Assembly: GCA_902762455.1 (NCBI GenBank)
Contig: CACWOG010000005.1
Coordinates: 1 to 34,811 of the forward strand
Direction: 5' to 3'
DNA length: 34,811 nucleotides
From: an uncultured Bacteroidia bacterium
GTDB taxonomy: Bacteria > Bacteroidota > Bacteroidia > Bacteroidales > ML635J-15
This document shows positions 7,732 through 16,413 of the stretch, one piece after another. The translations under genes were made by a program, and so were the position numbers. Positions within the stretch are counted from its first letter, which is position 1, and every line of letters starts with the position of its first letter. The notes below the pieces were generated by a model. It had not been told where the DNA came from. It ran no database searches and saw only the letters and a program-made list of their open reading frames with translations.

Positions 7732-7754
7732 TACAATCTTGCCATGGCGTGATT
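7732..7754. repeat. Palindrome, copy 2, next to a promoter
   Basis: TACAATCTTGCCA then TGGCGTGATT repeats the element at 7632-7657 with a shorter, diverged right arm. It ends 12 bases before the -33 element of the histidine kinase promoter, so it could also be bound by a regulator. Confidence 0.65.
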
Positions 7755-7766
7755 CTTTCAAACTTA

Positions 7767-7797
7767 TTTGTCGAATCCCTTAAATTTTCTATTTTTG
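7767..7797 (+). promoter_or_regulatory. Promoter of the histidine kinase-cyclase operon
   Basis: TTTG (7767-7770), exactly 19 nt, TATTTTTG (7790-7797): a perfect Bacteroidota consensus. Transcription should begin about 5-7 nt later. This rules out the in-frame TTG at 7768 as the start and supports the ATG at 7816. Confidence 0.75.
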
Positions 7798-7815
7798 CAC
7801 TATATATTTTTCAGG

Positions 7816-10800
7816 ATGAACAAGACTCTAGGCACAGCGGAACTACAGATTGACGAACAGAACAGGCAGATTATCAAGAGCCTGATTGAACGAAATAAGA
7901 TTATCGAAGAGAACAATCTGCCACCCGACAATATGATTCCCGGGTACAAACTCGATTCAAACGGAAAATTCTTGAGTGTCAACATAAAAATGGCTGAACT
8001 GCTGGGCTATTCCTCAACCGATGAGCTTATGTCGGCAATAGTCGAAAAAAAATATCTGATACTTAAGTCTGACCTTACGACTACACTTGAAAATTCCGAC
8101 TATGTCATCGACAAGCCTTTGTATTTGCGCACCCGAAGCGATTCGTACCTGACACTTAAGAAGTCCGTCATAAAACTCAAGGAGGACGGTCGTATCCGCT
8201 ACTATGGGCTGGTTACTCGTATGGATTCGCACAAGAATGTTGTACACGAGGACGCAATATTCTGGAATGCCGTAAAGCAGATGTACGGCGGAATGAAGTC
8301 GGGTATAGTTATATGCGACAGCGACGGCTATATATTGTACGAAAATCCTGCCATAAGACATTTGCTTGGTTACGATGACCTTGCCGAACTGCCAAGTCCG
8401 CATATTACTGGCTATGTGACAGAAGGTTGCCAAAAGAAAATGAAAGAATCGCTGGGCGAATTGTTCGACAAGCAAGTCCAAATTCCAAGCATTACCTATT
8501 CGCTCATTAAAAACGACGGAAACACCATCGAGGTTGAAATTTACTCGTCAATGATTGCAATCGAGGATAGGAAATTGTGCCTTTCTGTAATTTCCGGTTT
8601 CGGCAAGGACGAAAATATGCGCAATATGGAGTCGTCTGTGCAGTACCGCAAGACTCTCAACCTGCTTTCTGAAATATACATACTGGTTACCGAATCGGGT
8701 GGAATATGCGACCTTAACGAATCGGCAGTCAACCTGTGGGGCTGGAATTACAACCGCTACCTTACAAAGTCGATTTTCGAACTTGGCAGTTTCCGTGTCG
8801 CCGACTCAAAGCGACGGCTCGACTACTTGTGCGACGACGGTGCAAGCCGATACACATTTGTCGCAAAGGAAACTATATATGGTGAACTGTTGTTGTCGGC
8901 AAGGATGCATTCGGTAGTCGTCAACGACAAAAGGTGCATTGCCGTAGTGATGGAAAGCCGGCACGAGATACAGCAGATAAAAGAAAAGCTTGAACAGGAG
9001 TATCACAACAACTTTGTAATGTTCGAGAACTCTGTTTGCGGAATAATTCACCTTAACGGCAAGGAAATCATCAACGCCAACACACAGGCCTACAGTCTGC
9101 TGAAAATATCTTACGACATCAGGGGCGAACAGTTTTCAAGCATTTTCCCCGATACCCGACGCAAAAAGCGCCATATTGTAATCACTGCCGCAAACCGTAT
9201 GGAGGAAGTGTTCAACTACGAATTTTCCACCAAGGGCAAGCGCACACTTCTCGAAGTTCACCTGTTCGACGTTGACAAGGAAAACACTTTCTGCTATTTT
9301 ATTGACACGACCCAGCACAAGTCGGCTCCGTTGTCGCTTGCCAACTTGTCGTCGCGCTACCGTGCAATAGTGGAGCAGTCGCCCTGCGGTGTGCTTATCG
9401 GCGACAAGAACGGCGACATAATAGATGTAAGCGGTCGCTTCTGCGAAATGATAAGGATGCCGGCTGTCGAGATTCTTGGAAAGAACATATCCGCACTTTT
9501 CACCGAAAGCAGTATCAAGGTAAAGCCCCTCGACTATGTGCGCGTTGATGCCGGCGAAATAATAAGCGCCGAGCGCGAACTTAAATGCGGTGACGGTACT
9601 ATCAAGATTGTCGAGATGTATTCCAGTGTTATTTCCACCGATATGTATCAGGCTGTAGTACTGGATATTACGCCAAGAAAGATATACGAAAACCAGATGC
9701 TTGACTATCGCCGTCAGGTACACGATATGGATATGGAGAAAGCCCATTTCCTGAAAATGTCGAAGGATATCACTGCAATATTCACTGCCGATGCCAATAT
9801 CAAGGACATTTTTGTGGGGGAAAGTTCTCCGTTCTACAGGTATTTCAATAGCGAAAAGGAGTTTATTGAGCGTTTCCTGAGCTACATATCGCGCAAGGAC
9901 TACGATATGATGCTAAAGCAAGGCATTGCAAACGCAATTGCTGGAAACGAAAACAAGGAGCAGAAAGTCGAAATTGTTATCGGTGGCACCTTGCTTATCC
10001 TCGAAGTAAGGTTTATGCTAATCGAAAACGGTGTGCTGGTGGTGATTTCCGATGTCACCGAAAGGGAACGGATAATAACCGAACTCAACCGTGCACTGAA
10101 GAAATCGGAGGAGAACGAAAAGTTGCAGGCTGCGTTCCTGAGCAACCTTTCGCACGAACTGCGAACACCAATGAACGGCGTAATAGGTTTTGCCGACATT
10201 CTGCTCGAAGGCGAGGACAATCCGCAAAAGCAGGAATATCTGAGGATAATACTCAACTCGTCGTACCAGTTGCTCAGTGTGCTGTCGGATATTATTGAAA
10301 TGTCGAAGCTTGAGGCTGGCGTGGTGCAGGCAAAGTCCGAAATTGTCAGCGTGAAGAAAATCATCGGTGATGTCTGTGCTTTGATGCGTACCGAACATAG
10401 TGTCACCGACAACAATGTGCAGATTATGAATCTTGCACAGGAACGCAAGGAAACGCATATCATTTCGGACAGTACAAAACTTAAACAAATAATTACCAAC
10501 CTGATTAGCAATGCAATAAAGTTCACGAAGAACGGCAAGGTGGAGGTCGATTTCAGCGAAACCGACGAAAAGGTCTGCATAACTGTTCGCGACAACGGCG
10601 TTGGAATTTCCAAGCGGGACATCGACCATATTTTCGACCGCTTCTTCCAGACAAACAACGCGAAAGCCGCCACAAAGGGTGCAGGACTTGGACTTGCCAT
10701 CGTCAAGTCGTATGTTGATATGCTTCAGGGTACTATACGGGTCGAATCGGAGGAAGGCAAGGGCTCTTGCTTCTATGTTGAATTGCCAAACAACTATTGA
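7816..10800 (+). CDS. Multi-PAS sensor histidine kinase
   Basis: 994 residues from the ATG at 7816. No signal peptide or membrane helix is evident, so it is probably cytoplasmic. Six PAS-like units are readable at about 30-135, 150-265, 275-380, 395-500, 512-625 and 645-750 (for example SGIVICDSDGYILYENPAI and SPCGVLIGDKNGDIIDVSG). A HisKA domain follows with FLSNLSHELRTPMN (phospho-acceptor His780). The HATPase_c domain has its N box at Asn899, DNGVGI at 926-931, and the GAGLGLAIV lid. There is no receiver domain and no response regulator nearby, so the phosphate target is unknown. The next gene, a receptor adenylate cyclase, starts 1 nt after its stop, which argues that the two act in one pathway. 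Confidence 0.93.
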   Translation: MNKTLGTAELQIDEQNRQIIKSLIERNKIIEENNLPPDNMIPGYKLDSNGKFLSVNIKMAELLGYSSTDELMSAIVEKKYLILKSDLTTTLENSDYVIDKPLYLRTRSDSYLTLKKSVIKLKEDGRIRYYGLVTRMDSHKNVVHEDAIFWNAVKQMYGGMKSGIVICDSDGYILYENPAIRHLLGYDDLAELPSPHITGYVTEGCQKKMKESLGELFDKQVQIPSITYSLIKNDGNTIEVEIYSSMIAIEDRKLCLSVISGFGKDENMRNMESSVQYRKTLNLLSEIYILVTESGGICDLNESAVNLWGWNYNRYLTKSIFELGSFRVADSKRRLDYLCDDGASRYTFVAKETIYGELLLSARMHSVVVNDKRCIAVVMESRHEIQQIKEKLEQEYHNNFVMFENSVCGIIHLNGKEIINANTQAYSLLKISYDIRGEQFSSIFPDTRRKKRHIVITAANRMEEVFNYEFSTKGKRTLLEVHLFDVDKENTFCYFIDTTQHKSAPLSLANLSSRYRAIVEQSPCGVLIGDKNGDIIDVSGRFCEMIRMPAVEILGKNISALFTESSIKVKPLDYVRVDAGEIISAERELKCGDGTIKIVEMYSSVISTDMYQAVVLDITPRKIYENQMLDYRRQVHDMDMEKAHFLKMSKDITAIFTADANIKDIFVGESSPFYRYFNSEKEFIERFLSYISRKDYDMMLKQGIANAIAGNENKEQKVEIVIGGTLLILEVRFMLIENGVLVVISDVTERERIITELNRALKKSEENEKLQAAFLSNLSHELRTPMNGVIGFADILLEGEDNPQKQEYLRIILNSSYQLLSVLSDIIEMSKLEAGVVQAKSEIVSVKKIIGDVCALMRTEHSVTDNNVQIMNLAQERKETHIISDSTKLKQIITNLISNAIKFTKNGKVEVDFSETDEKVCITVRDNGVGISKRDIDHIFDRFFQTNNAKAATKGAGLGLAIVKSYVDMLQGTIRVESEEGKGSCFYVELPNNY

Positions 10801-10801
10801 T

Positions 10802-13800
10802 ATGGTGAAAAAATTATTTTTAATCGCATTTTTATTGTTGCCGTTTGCTACAGTCTTTGCCCAGAACTCAGGCTACGGCATTCCGCAGATAAGGAACTTC
10901 GGAACCGCCGACTACAGGCAGGAAAGCCAGAATTTCAGCGTCGTGCAGGACAAGAACTCGCTTATGTACTTTGGCAACACCAATGGCATAATGGAGTACG
11001 ACAACGAAAAGTGGACAATCGTGAAAGTCCCCGGTCGTCCCAAACTTGCCGTAAGCGACAAGAACGAAATTTACTTTGGTGCCTACAATATGTTCGGTAA
11101 GGTGAACTACAAGAACGGGCACATTGATGTCGTTGAGTTTGAGAACAATACAGGGACAGAGTTCGGTCAGATAACAAAGCTTGCCGTTTCGGGCGACGAT
11201 GTGTATTTTACATCGAGTGGAAAACTGTTTATGTACTCCGATTCCACCATCAGGAAAATTGCCGACAATGGTTTCTTCCGTCTGCTTAGCCTTGATACTG
11301 CCGTGTATGTGCAGAAGAAATTTGCTCCGCTGAAACGCCTTAACCACGGCCGACAGGAAGACGATGCCTTCTGTTCGTTGGTCGATTCTATCGAGGTGGC
11401 AGATATGATATGTGCCAGCGATGGCTGTATAATTCTGCGCGACGAAATAAGGTCTTGCTTTTATAAATATTCAGTAGCAGACGGACTTTCTCCTTTTTTT
11501 ACCGACCTTGACAGGTACATAAACAAGAACGGCTATTCGTGCATGAAAAGTCTTAGCGATGGCGCTTTTGTCGTGGGAACAAATTCTGGGGGCCTTGTTT
11601 CGTTCGATGAGGATGGCAAGTACAGGTTTGTGCTTAGTTCGTCCAATGGTCTGAAGGACAATACAATAAACGACATTTGCATTGACAATCAGAACAAGGT
11701 TTGGGCTGTTACCGAAAACGGAATTTGTCTTCTCGAGACCAATTCGGAACTGTCGTACTTCAATGCCTACAACGGAATAAGGGGTACGGTCCTTTCGGTA
11801 AGGCGGCACGAGGGACGGCTGTATGTCGGTACCACGTCGGGATTGTTCCAGTACAGCAGATGGGAAATGCCCGGTGCTGCCATGTACAGTTTTATTGGCA
11901 TAAGGGGAATAATGAACAACTGCTGGCAGCTTTGCACCTACGAAGACAAATTGTACGCTGTGACTTTGGACGGTCTTTTCCTTGTCGGCGACAGAAGGGC
12001 CGAGAAAGTTCTCGACGGTGCCTTCAACTCGATGAAACCTATGACTATCGGTGGCGAAGAATTGCTTTTGATTGGCGGACATTCGGGCTTGACGGTAGCC
12101 AGAGTTACCAATGGAAAATTAAAGGAAATAGGCAGGCTGAAGAATATGAGGCATAGGGTGCGTACAATTGCTCCCGACAATGACGGAAGCCTTTGGCTTG
12201 GTACCGACCGCGACGGCTTGTTCAGGGTGGAATTCGGCGATTCGCTCGACTTTGACGCTATGGTGTCGGGCTATGGCTCTTCCGATGGACTTCCGCCCGA
12301 CTACGACTGGGTTGACGTGTATTTAACAAAGAGATTCGGACCTGTGTTTTCCACTTCGTTGGGACTCTTCCTTTACGACAATGCCGAGAAAAAGTTCAAG
12401 ATGGATTCGGTACATTTTGGCACTACCGCCATATATGGTACTCTCAGCGAGGATTCGTGCGGAAATATATGGTACAACTGTTCGTACCCAGGTGCCTACG
12501 AGCGCGAGGTCGGTGTGATAAGGTTCGATGCCAATGGCGGCTTTACGCGTATGACTTCGTCGTTCTGCCAGATGAGGGAGTCGGTGGTCGAAAACATTTA
12601 CCCCGAAAAGGCCGATGTGGTTTGGTTCGGTACTTCAGATGCTCTCATAAAATACAATGCTAACGGGAAAATGCATCAGGCAGCCGACAGTACCTTCAAA
12701 TGTATGATTAGGAAGGTTGCAGTGGCTAACGACTCGATAATATACGTCTTCGACAACGACTATTCGCAGGACGTTGACTTTATGCACAAAATCAGGTATC
12801 TCGACAGAAAAATCAGGTTCGATGTGGCTGGTCTGGCTTACAATACCTTCGGCGATACCGAGTACCAGTTCAAGCTCGAAGGCCTCGACGACGACTGGTC
12901 GGAATGGACTACCGACTCGTACAAGGAGTACATAAGCCTTTCGGAAGGCGACTACAAGTTTATGGTGCGTTCGCGCAACGGCTACGGACAAATCAGCAAT
13001 ACCGCCGAATTCAGATTTGAGGTTACACCGCCATATTATCGTTCAATAATTGCCTATATCCTTTATTTCTTGAGTTTTGTTGTTATAATCGTGCTTATTG
13101 TCGCGTGGAGGAACATTGTTCATGCCAAGGAAAAGCTCAAGCTCGAGAGGATTGTGGAAATGCGTACCAACGAACTTGTTATGCAGAAGGAGCAGACCGA
13201 AAAGCTTGTAAAGAAGCTGCTTCCGCAGAATACAGTGGACGAGATTCAGAAAAATGGTAACGCCAAATCGAAGAAATACGATATGGTTACAGTGTTGTTT
13301 TCTGACATTCAAGGATTTACCAAGATTGCAGCGGTTACAAACCCCGAAGAGCTGATAAAATATCTCAACGAATTGTTTGTCACTTTCGACAATATCATTG
13401 CAAAATATAATATCGAGAAGATAAAGACTATTGGCGATGCCTATATGTGTGCTGGAGGTATGCCCAACAACGATGCTACAAATCCCGTGGAGGTTGTGCT
13501 GGCTGGTATGGAGATGCAAAGGGCATTGACCGATTTCAACAATAAGCACGAGCTTAAGATGAATATGCGCCTTGGAATACATACTGGTCCTGTTGTGGCA
13601 GGTGTGGTTGGTGCGCAAAAGATTGAGTACGACATCTGGGGCGACACGGTGAACATTGCAAGCCGTATGGAGTCGCACGGCGAGATTGGTCGTGTCAACA
13701 TTTCGGAAGAGACCTATCGTCACGTAAAGGAATTTTTCAATTGCGAAAACCGTGGCTTGATGGATGTAAAGAACAAGGGCGAGATGGAGATGTACTACGT

Positions 13801-14455
13801 GAACGGAATCCTTGAGGAGCTTTCCGAAAACGGCGACGGCATCACTCCAAACCATCTGTTCAATGTGCGTAAGCAAAGCTTGAATTTCTCGCTTATTCAG
13901 GAGGAAATTCTTGAACAGATGCAGCGCGACCTTCCCAAGAACCTTTATTATCACAACCTCAAGCACACAACCGATGCCATTTATCGTGTTACCGACATTG
14001 GCACCAAGGAGAATGTTTCGGAGGAAGACTTGTTGCTTCTGCGTTGTGCCGCATTGTTCCACGACAGCGGATTTATGGCAAGCTACGACAACAACGAGGA
14101 AATCGGTGCAAGGCTGGCGCATCAGACGCTTGCAAGGTACAAGTTCTCACGCGAGCAGATTGATATTGTAAAAGGCATAATCAACGCCACCAAGGTTCCG
14201 CAGAATCCACACAACTTGCTCGAGGAAATTATGTGCGATGCCGACCTCGACTATCTTGGTCGTCCCGACTTCATACCTATTTCGCAGAACCTGTTCCGCG
14301 AGCTTTACGAACGTGGAAAGATAGATTCTATCGAGCAGTGGAACAAGATGCAGTACAAGTTCATCACCCAGCACCACTACTTTACCGAAACCGCCAAACG
14401 TAGCGGTGAACCCGGCAAACAGCAGGTGCTGAAGGAATTGAAGGAGTTGATTTAG
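10802..14455 (+). CDS. Receptor adenylate cyclase: periplasmic propeller, Y_Y_Y, class III cyclase and HD domain
   Basis: 1217 residues from the ATG at 10802; the same frame is open further upstream but only inside the kinase gene. Signal peptide 1-21 (ending FAQ). Residues about 30-650 form a two-component-regulator-type beta propeller. About 660-740 is a Y_Y_Y domain (YQFKLEGLDDDWSEWT), followed by one membrane helix near 746-770 and a charged linker or coiled coil to about 820. The class III cyclase domain (about 825-1010) has metal ligands Asp835 (FSDIQGF) and Asp879, adenine-selecting Lys875 (KIKTIGD) and Asp944 (YDIWGD), and Asn951/Arg955, so it should make cAMP rather than cGMP. The C-terminal HD domain (about 1030-1217) has YHNLKH (His1051, His1055), HD at 1087-1088 and CDAD (Asp1146), resembling cyclic-nucleotide phosphodiesterases. 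The periplasmic half is that of hybrid two-component polysaccharide sensors, with the output replaced by cyclase and HD. Confidence 0.92.
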   Translation: MVKKLFLIAFLLLPFATVFAQNSGYGIPQIRNFGTADYRQESQNFSVVQDKNSLMYFGNTNGIMEYDNEKWTIVKVPGRPKLAVSDKNEIYFGAYNMFGKVNYKNGHIDVVEFENNTGTEFGQITKLAVSGDDVYFTSSGKLFMYSDSTIRKIADNGFFRLLSLDTAVYVQKKFAPLKRLNHGRQEDDAFCSLVDSIEVADMICASDGCIILRDEIRSCFYKYSVADGLSPFFTDLDRYINKNGYSCMKSLSDGAFVVGTNSGGLVSFDEDGKYRFVLSSSNGLKDNTINDICIDNQNKVWAVTENGICLLETNSELSYFNAYNGIRGTVLSVRRHEGRLYVGTTSGLFQYSRWEMPGAAMYSFIGIRGIMNNCWQLCTYEDKLYAVTLDGLFLVGDRRAEKVLDGAFNSMKPMTIGGEELLLIGGHSGLTVARVTNGKLKEIGRLKNMRHRVRTIAPDNDGSLWLGTDRDGLFRVEFGDSLDFDAMVSGYGSSDGLPPDYDWVDVYLTKRFGPVFSTSLGLFLYDNAEKKFKMDSVHFGTTAIYGTLSEDSCGNIWYNCSYPGAYEREVGVIRFDANGGFTRMTSSFCQMRESVVENIYPEKADVVWFGTSDALIKYNANGKMHQAADSTFKCMIRKVAVANDSIIYVFDNDYSQDVDFMHKIRYLDRKIRFDVAGLAYNTFGDTEYQFKLEGLDDDWSEWTTDSYKEYISLSEGDYKFMVRSRNGYGQISNTAEFRFEVTPPYYRSIIAYILYFLSFVVIIVLIVAWRNIVHAKEKLKLERIVEMRTNELVMQKEQTEKLVKKLLPQNTVDEIQKNGNAKSKKYDMVTVLFSDIQGFTKIAAVTNPEELIKYLNELFVTFDNIIAKYNIEKIKTIGDAYMCAGGMPNNDATNPVEVVLAGMEMQRALTDFNNKHELKMNMRLGIHTGPVVAGVVGAQKIEYDIWGDTVNIASRMESHGEIGRVNISEETYRHVKEFFNCENRGLMDVKNKGEMEMYYVNGILEELSENGDGITPNHLFNVRKQSLNFSLIQEEILEQMQRDLPKNLYYHNLKHTTDAIYRVTDIGTKENVSEEDLLLLRCAALFHDSGFMASYDNNEEIGARLAHQTLARYKFSREQIDIVKGIINATKVPQNPHNLLEEIMCDADLDYLGRPDFIPISQNLFRELYERGKIDSIEQWNKMQYKFITQHHYFTETAKRSGEPGKQQVLKELKELI

Positions 14456-14458
14456 AAG

Positions 14459-14586
14459 GCGAACAGGCTTGAAGGCTAAAAAGGCTTACAGGCTACCCCA
14501 AAAACTTTAAGGTCTTTAAGAACTTTAAAGACCTTAAAGCTGGGGGAGAGTCTTTTAGCCTGTTCCTCTGTCAGCCTGTTAGCCTT
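14459..14586. repeat. Large nested inverted repeat with a perfect 15-bp hairpin
   Basis: CTTTAAGGTCTTTAA (14505-14519) and its exact reverse complement (14525-14539) flank a 5-base loop. Outside lie CCCC and GGGGG arms and then AGGCTAAAAAGGCTTACAGGC against TTTTAGCCTGTTCC and GTCAGCCTGTTAGCC. It separates the convergent cyclase gene and the minus-strand gene at 14579 and probably works as a bidirectional terminator. Similar AGGCT/AGCCT words recur near 16650-16690, so it is also a dispersed repeat. Confidence 0.75.
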
Positions 14587-14944
14587 TCATATAGTCCATC
14601 ATGTCAAGGGTAAGGATAGTGTCAAGTTCTGCTTCGTGAGCCTTGTCGGTGCGAGTGAAAGCAGTTGCGGCAACGCCTACGCTTGCTTCCTTAACTTCGC
14701 GGATTTCAAGCACCTCGAAGAATGAATCCTTGAACTTCTTGCTGTCAAATAACGAGCCTTCTGGAGCATTTGCAGGACGTTCCAAAACAAGGAAGCTATA
14801 GGTGTCGTTTTCGCGGCCTTTCCACATTTCCTCCTTGCTGATGTGTATGTTTTCGAGGTAAGCCACAACTGGATGAATACCCGTGATGTGTGTCTGCAGT
14901 TCGTTGAGGCAGAAGCCTGCGAAACTCCGAAAATTTGTTCTCAA
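14579..14944 (-). CDS. Hypothetical protein, about 121 residues, start uncertain
   Basis: The frame encodes a soluble, acidic protein with readable patches such as THITGIHPVVAYLENIHISKEEMW, ERPANAPEGSLFDSKKFKDSFFEVLEI and TLDMMDYMKG. I do not recognise a family. No ATG opens this frame before residue 40; the only early start is TTG at 14944. An ATG at 14954, one frame off, reads MFYFENKFSEF and then runs next to RSFAGFCLNE, so a single-base frameshift (real or sequencing error) may split the true N-terminus. It stands alone between the cyclase (convergent) and the hydrolase-kinase gene (divergent). Confidence 0.6.
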   Translation of the reverse strand: MRTNFRSFAGFCLNELQTHITGIHPVVAYLENIHISKEEMWKGRENDTYSFLVLERPANAPEGSLFDSKKFKDSFFEVLEIREVKEASVGVAATAFTRTDKAHEAELDTILTLDMMDYMKG

Positions 14945-14977
14945 AATAAAACATTTCTCAAATCAAAATAATTGCCA

Positions 14978-14985
14978 TAATTTTG
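14978..14985 (+). promoter_or_regulatory. -7 box for the hydrolase-kinase gene
   Basis: TAATTTTG matches TAnnTTTG and ends 18 nt before the ATG at 15004. No clear -33 element is seen at 19 nt. Confidence 0.5.
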
Positions 14986-15003
14986 TGGACTAATAAAAAA
15001 TAT

Positions 15004-16413
15004 ATGGCAAACAAATATATCGACACATCAATTCTTGACAAGGCGATGCATTTTGCAATTGATGCACACGCCAATACCGAACGCCGTGGCAAGGGATTCC
15101 CATACTCGATACACCTAATGGAAGCCGTAGAAATTGCCGCAACAATAACCTCCGATCAGGAAATACTTGCCGCTACAGCATTGCACGACACAATTGAAGA
15201 TACTGATGTCTCATTGGAGCAGCTGCGCGAGGAATTTGGCGACAGGATTGCTGCTTTGGTCGAAGCCGAAAGCGACAAGTTTGCAAACGGCTTTTCGGAG
15301 CGCGACAGTTGGACCGACCGCAAGAAGGCCGGATTGGTACGCCTTGCCAATTCTCCATACGATGCCAAGGTTGTGGCTATGGGCGACAAACTCTCGAATA
15401 TGCGTGCCATCGCCCGCGACTACGAGCGTATTGGCGATGAACTTTGGAAAATTTTCCATGCGCCAAACGGCAAATCCGACCACGAATGGCGCTACCGTGG
15501 ACTGGCTGTGGCTTTGTTCGATCTCGCCGGAACACCTGCGTACCGCGAATTTATCACTTTGCTCGAAAAGACTTTCGGACAGAAGGACTATGGTACGCCC
15601 GAAAAAATCGACATAAACGACTACATTCGCAGTGGCGAAGGCTTCAATGCCGAAAGCTACAACCATAAGGGCGGACGCACAATGATAAAGCTGTACTCCG
15701 AATCGGTGTCGCCCGAAATGCCGTTGCGCGAACTTCGCACCGCAATGAATGTTTTCCGAATGGGACTTCTTACGCCTATGCCAGGACGCTTTGTCACCGA
15801 TGGCAAGAGGTTTGGTTGCGAGTTTAGTCGTGTTGTAGATAAGAAGTCGTTTGCAAGGGCAATATCCGAGAATCCCGACAGTATGAAAAGGTATGCCGCC
15901 GAATTTGCCCGTATGTGCAAGCAGTTGCATTCTACGGTCTGCAATCCTGCTGTATTCCCGTCGGCTGCCGATATGTCTTGCAAGGCAGTTGAAAATGCAG
16001 AAATTTTTACCGACGACGAGAAGAAAAAGGTTCTCGATTTTGTGAAAAGCGTACCGACAGCAACTACTTGTCTCCACGGCGACCTGCATATTGGCAATAT
16101 TCTCGACTCGAGTTTTGGCAACCTATGGATAGATCTTGCCGACTTCAGCTATGGCAATCCGTTGTTCGACTTTGGAATGATGTATCTTGTCTGCCGATGC
16201 AATCCCGATGACTTGACAAAGAAGCTATACCATATCGACAATGAGGCAATGCTTAGGTTCTGGAAGTTATTTGCCTGCGAATATTTTGGTGCCGATACTC
16301 CCGAAAAGTTTGCCGAAGTAGAAAATAAACTTCGCCCGTTTGCCGCACTGAAGATGCTGTATTTCAGAATTAAGGGCTACGACAATTTCATAAGGGAAAG
16401 CTTGCTAGGATAA
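15004..16413 (+). CDS. SpoT/Mesh1-like HD hydrolase fused to an aminoglycoside-phosphotransferase-like kinase
   Basis: 469 residues. An in-frame TTG at 14983 overlaps the -7 box, so the ATG at 15004 is preferred. Residues 1-190 are a (p)ppGpp-hydrolase-type HD domain with all expected metal and catalytic positions: His37 (YSIHL), His61-Asp62 and Glu65-Asp66 in LHDTIEDTDVSLEQL, and Asp128 in MGDKLSNMRA. No synthetase domain follows. Instead residues about 205-469 are an APH/choline-kinase-like domain with the catalytic loop HGDLHIGN (358-365, Asp360) and metal-binding IDLADFSYGNP (Asp377 or Asp380), like the family named TIGR02172 from Fibrobacter. A hydrolase that removes pyrophosphate from alarmones joined to a small-molecule kinase is unusual. 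The kinase substrate is unknown. Confidence 0.85.
   Translation: MANKYIDTSILDKAMHFAIDAHANTERRGKGFPYSIHLMEAVEIAATITSDQEILAATALHDTIEDTDVSLEQLREEFGDRIAALVEAESDKFANGFSERDSWTDRKKAGLVRLANSPYDAKVVAMGDKLSNMRAIARDYERIGDELWKIFHAPNGKSDHEWRYRGLAVALFDLAGTPAYREFITLLEKTFGQKDYGTPEKIDINDYIRSGEGFNAESYNHKGGRTMIKLYSESVSPEMPLRELRTAMNVFRMGLLTPMPGRFVTDGKRFGCEFSRVVDKKSFARAISENPDSMKRYAAEFARMCKQLHSTVCNPAVFPSAADMSCKAVENAEIFTDDEKKKVLDFVKSVPTATTCLHGDLHIGNILDSSFGNLWIDLADFSYGNPLFDFGMMYLVCRCNPDDLTKKLYHIDNEAMLRFWKLFACEYFGADTPEKFAEVENKLRPFAALKMLYFRIKGYDNFIRESLLG

Noticed and set aside
7768-7815. TTG at 7768 as start of the histidine kinase
   Set aside because: It lies inside the -33 element of a perfect promoter; the ATG at 7816 is downstream of the expected transcription start.
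10601-10801. Upstream extension of the cyclase frame
   Set aside because: It lies inside the HATPase end of the kinase gene, and the ATG at 10802 is followed at once by a signal peptide.
8014-14377. Many long open frames on the minus strand opposite the kinase and cyclase genes
   Set aside because: They mirror the codon bias of the real genes, show no domain or start signal, and overlap conserved catalytic regions on the plus strand.
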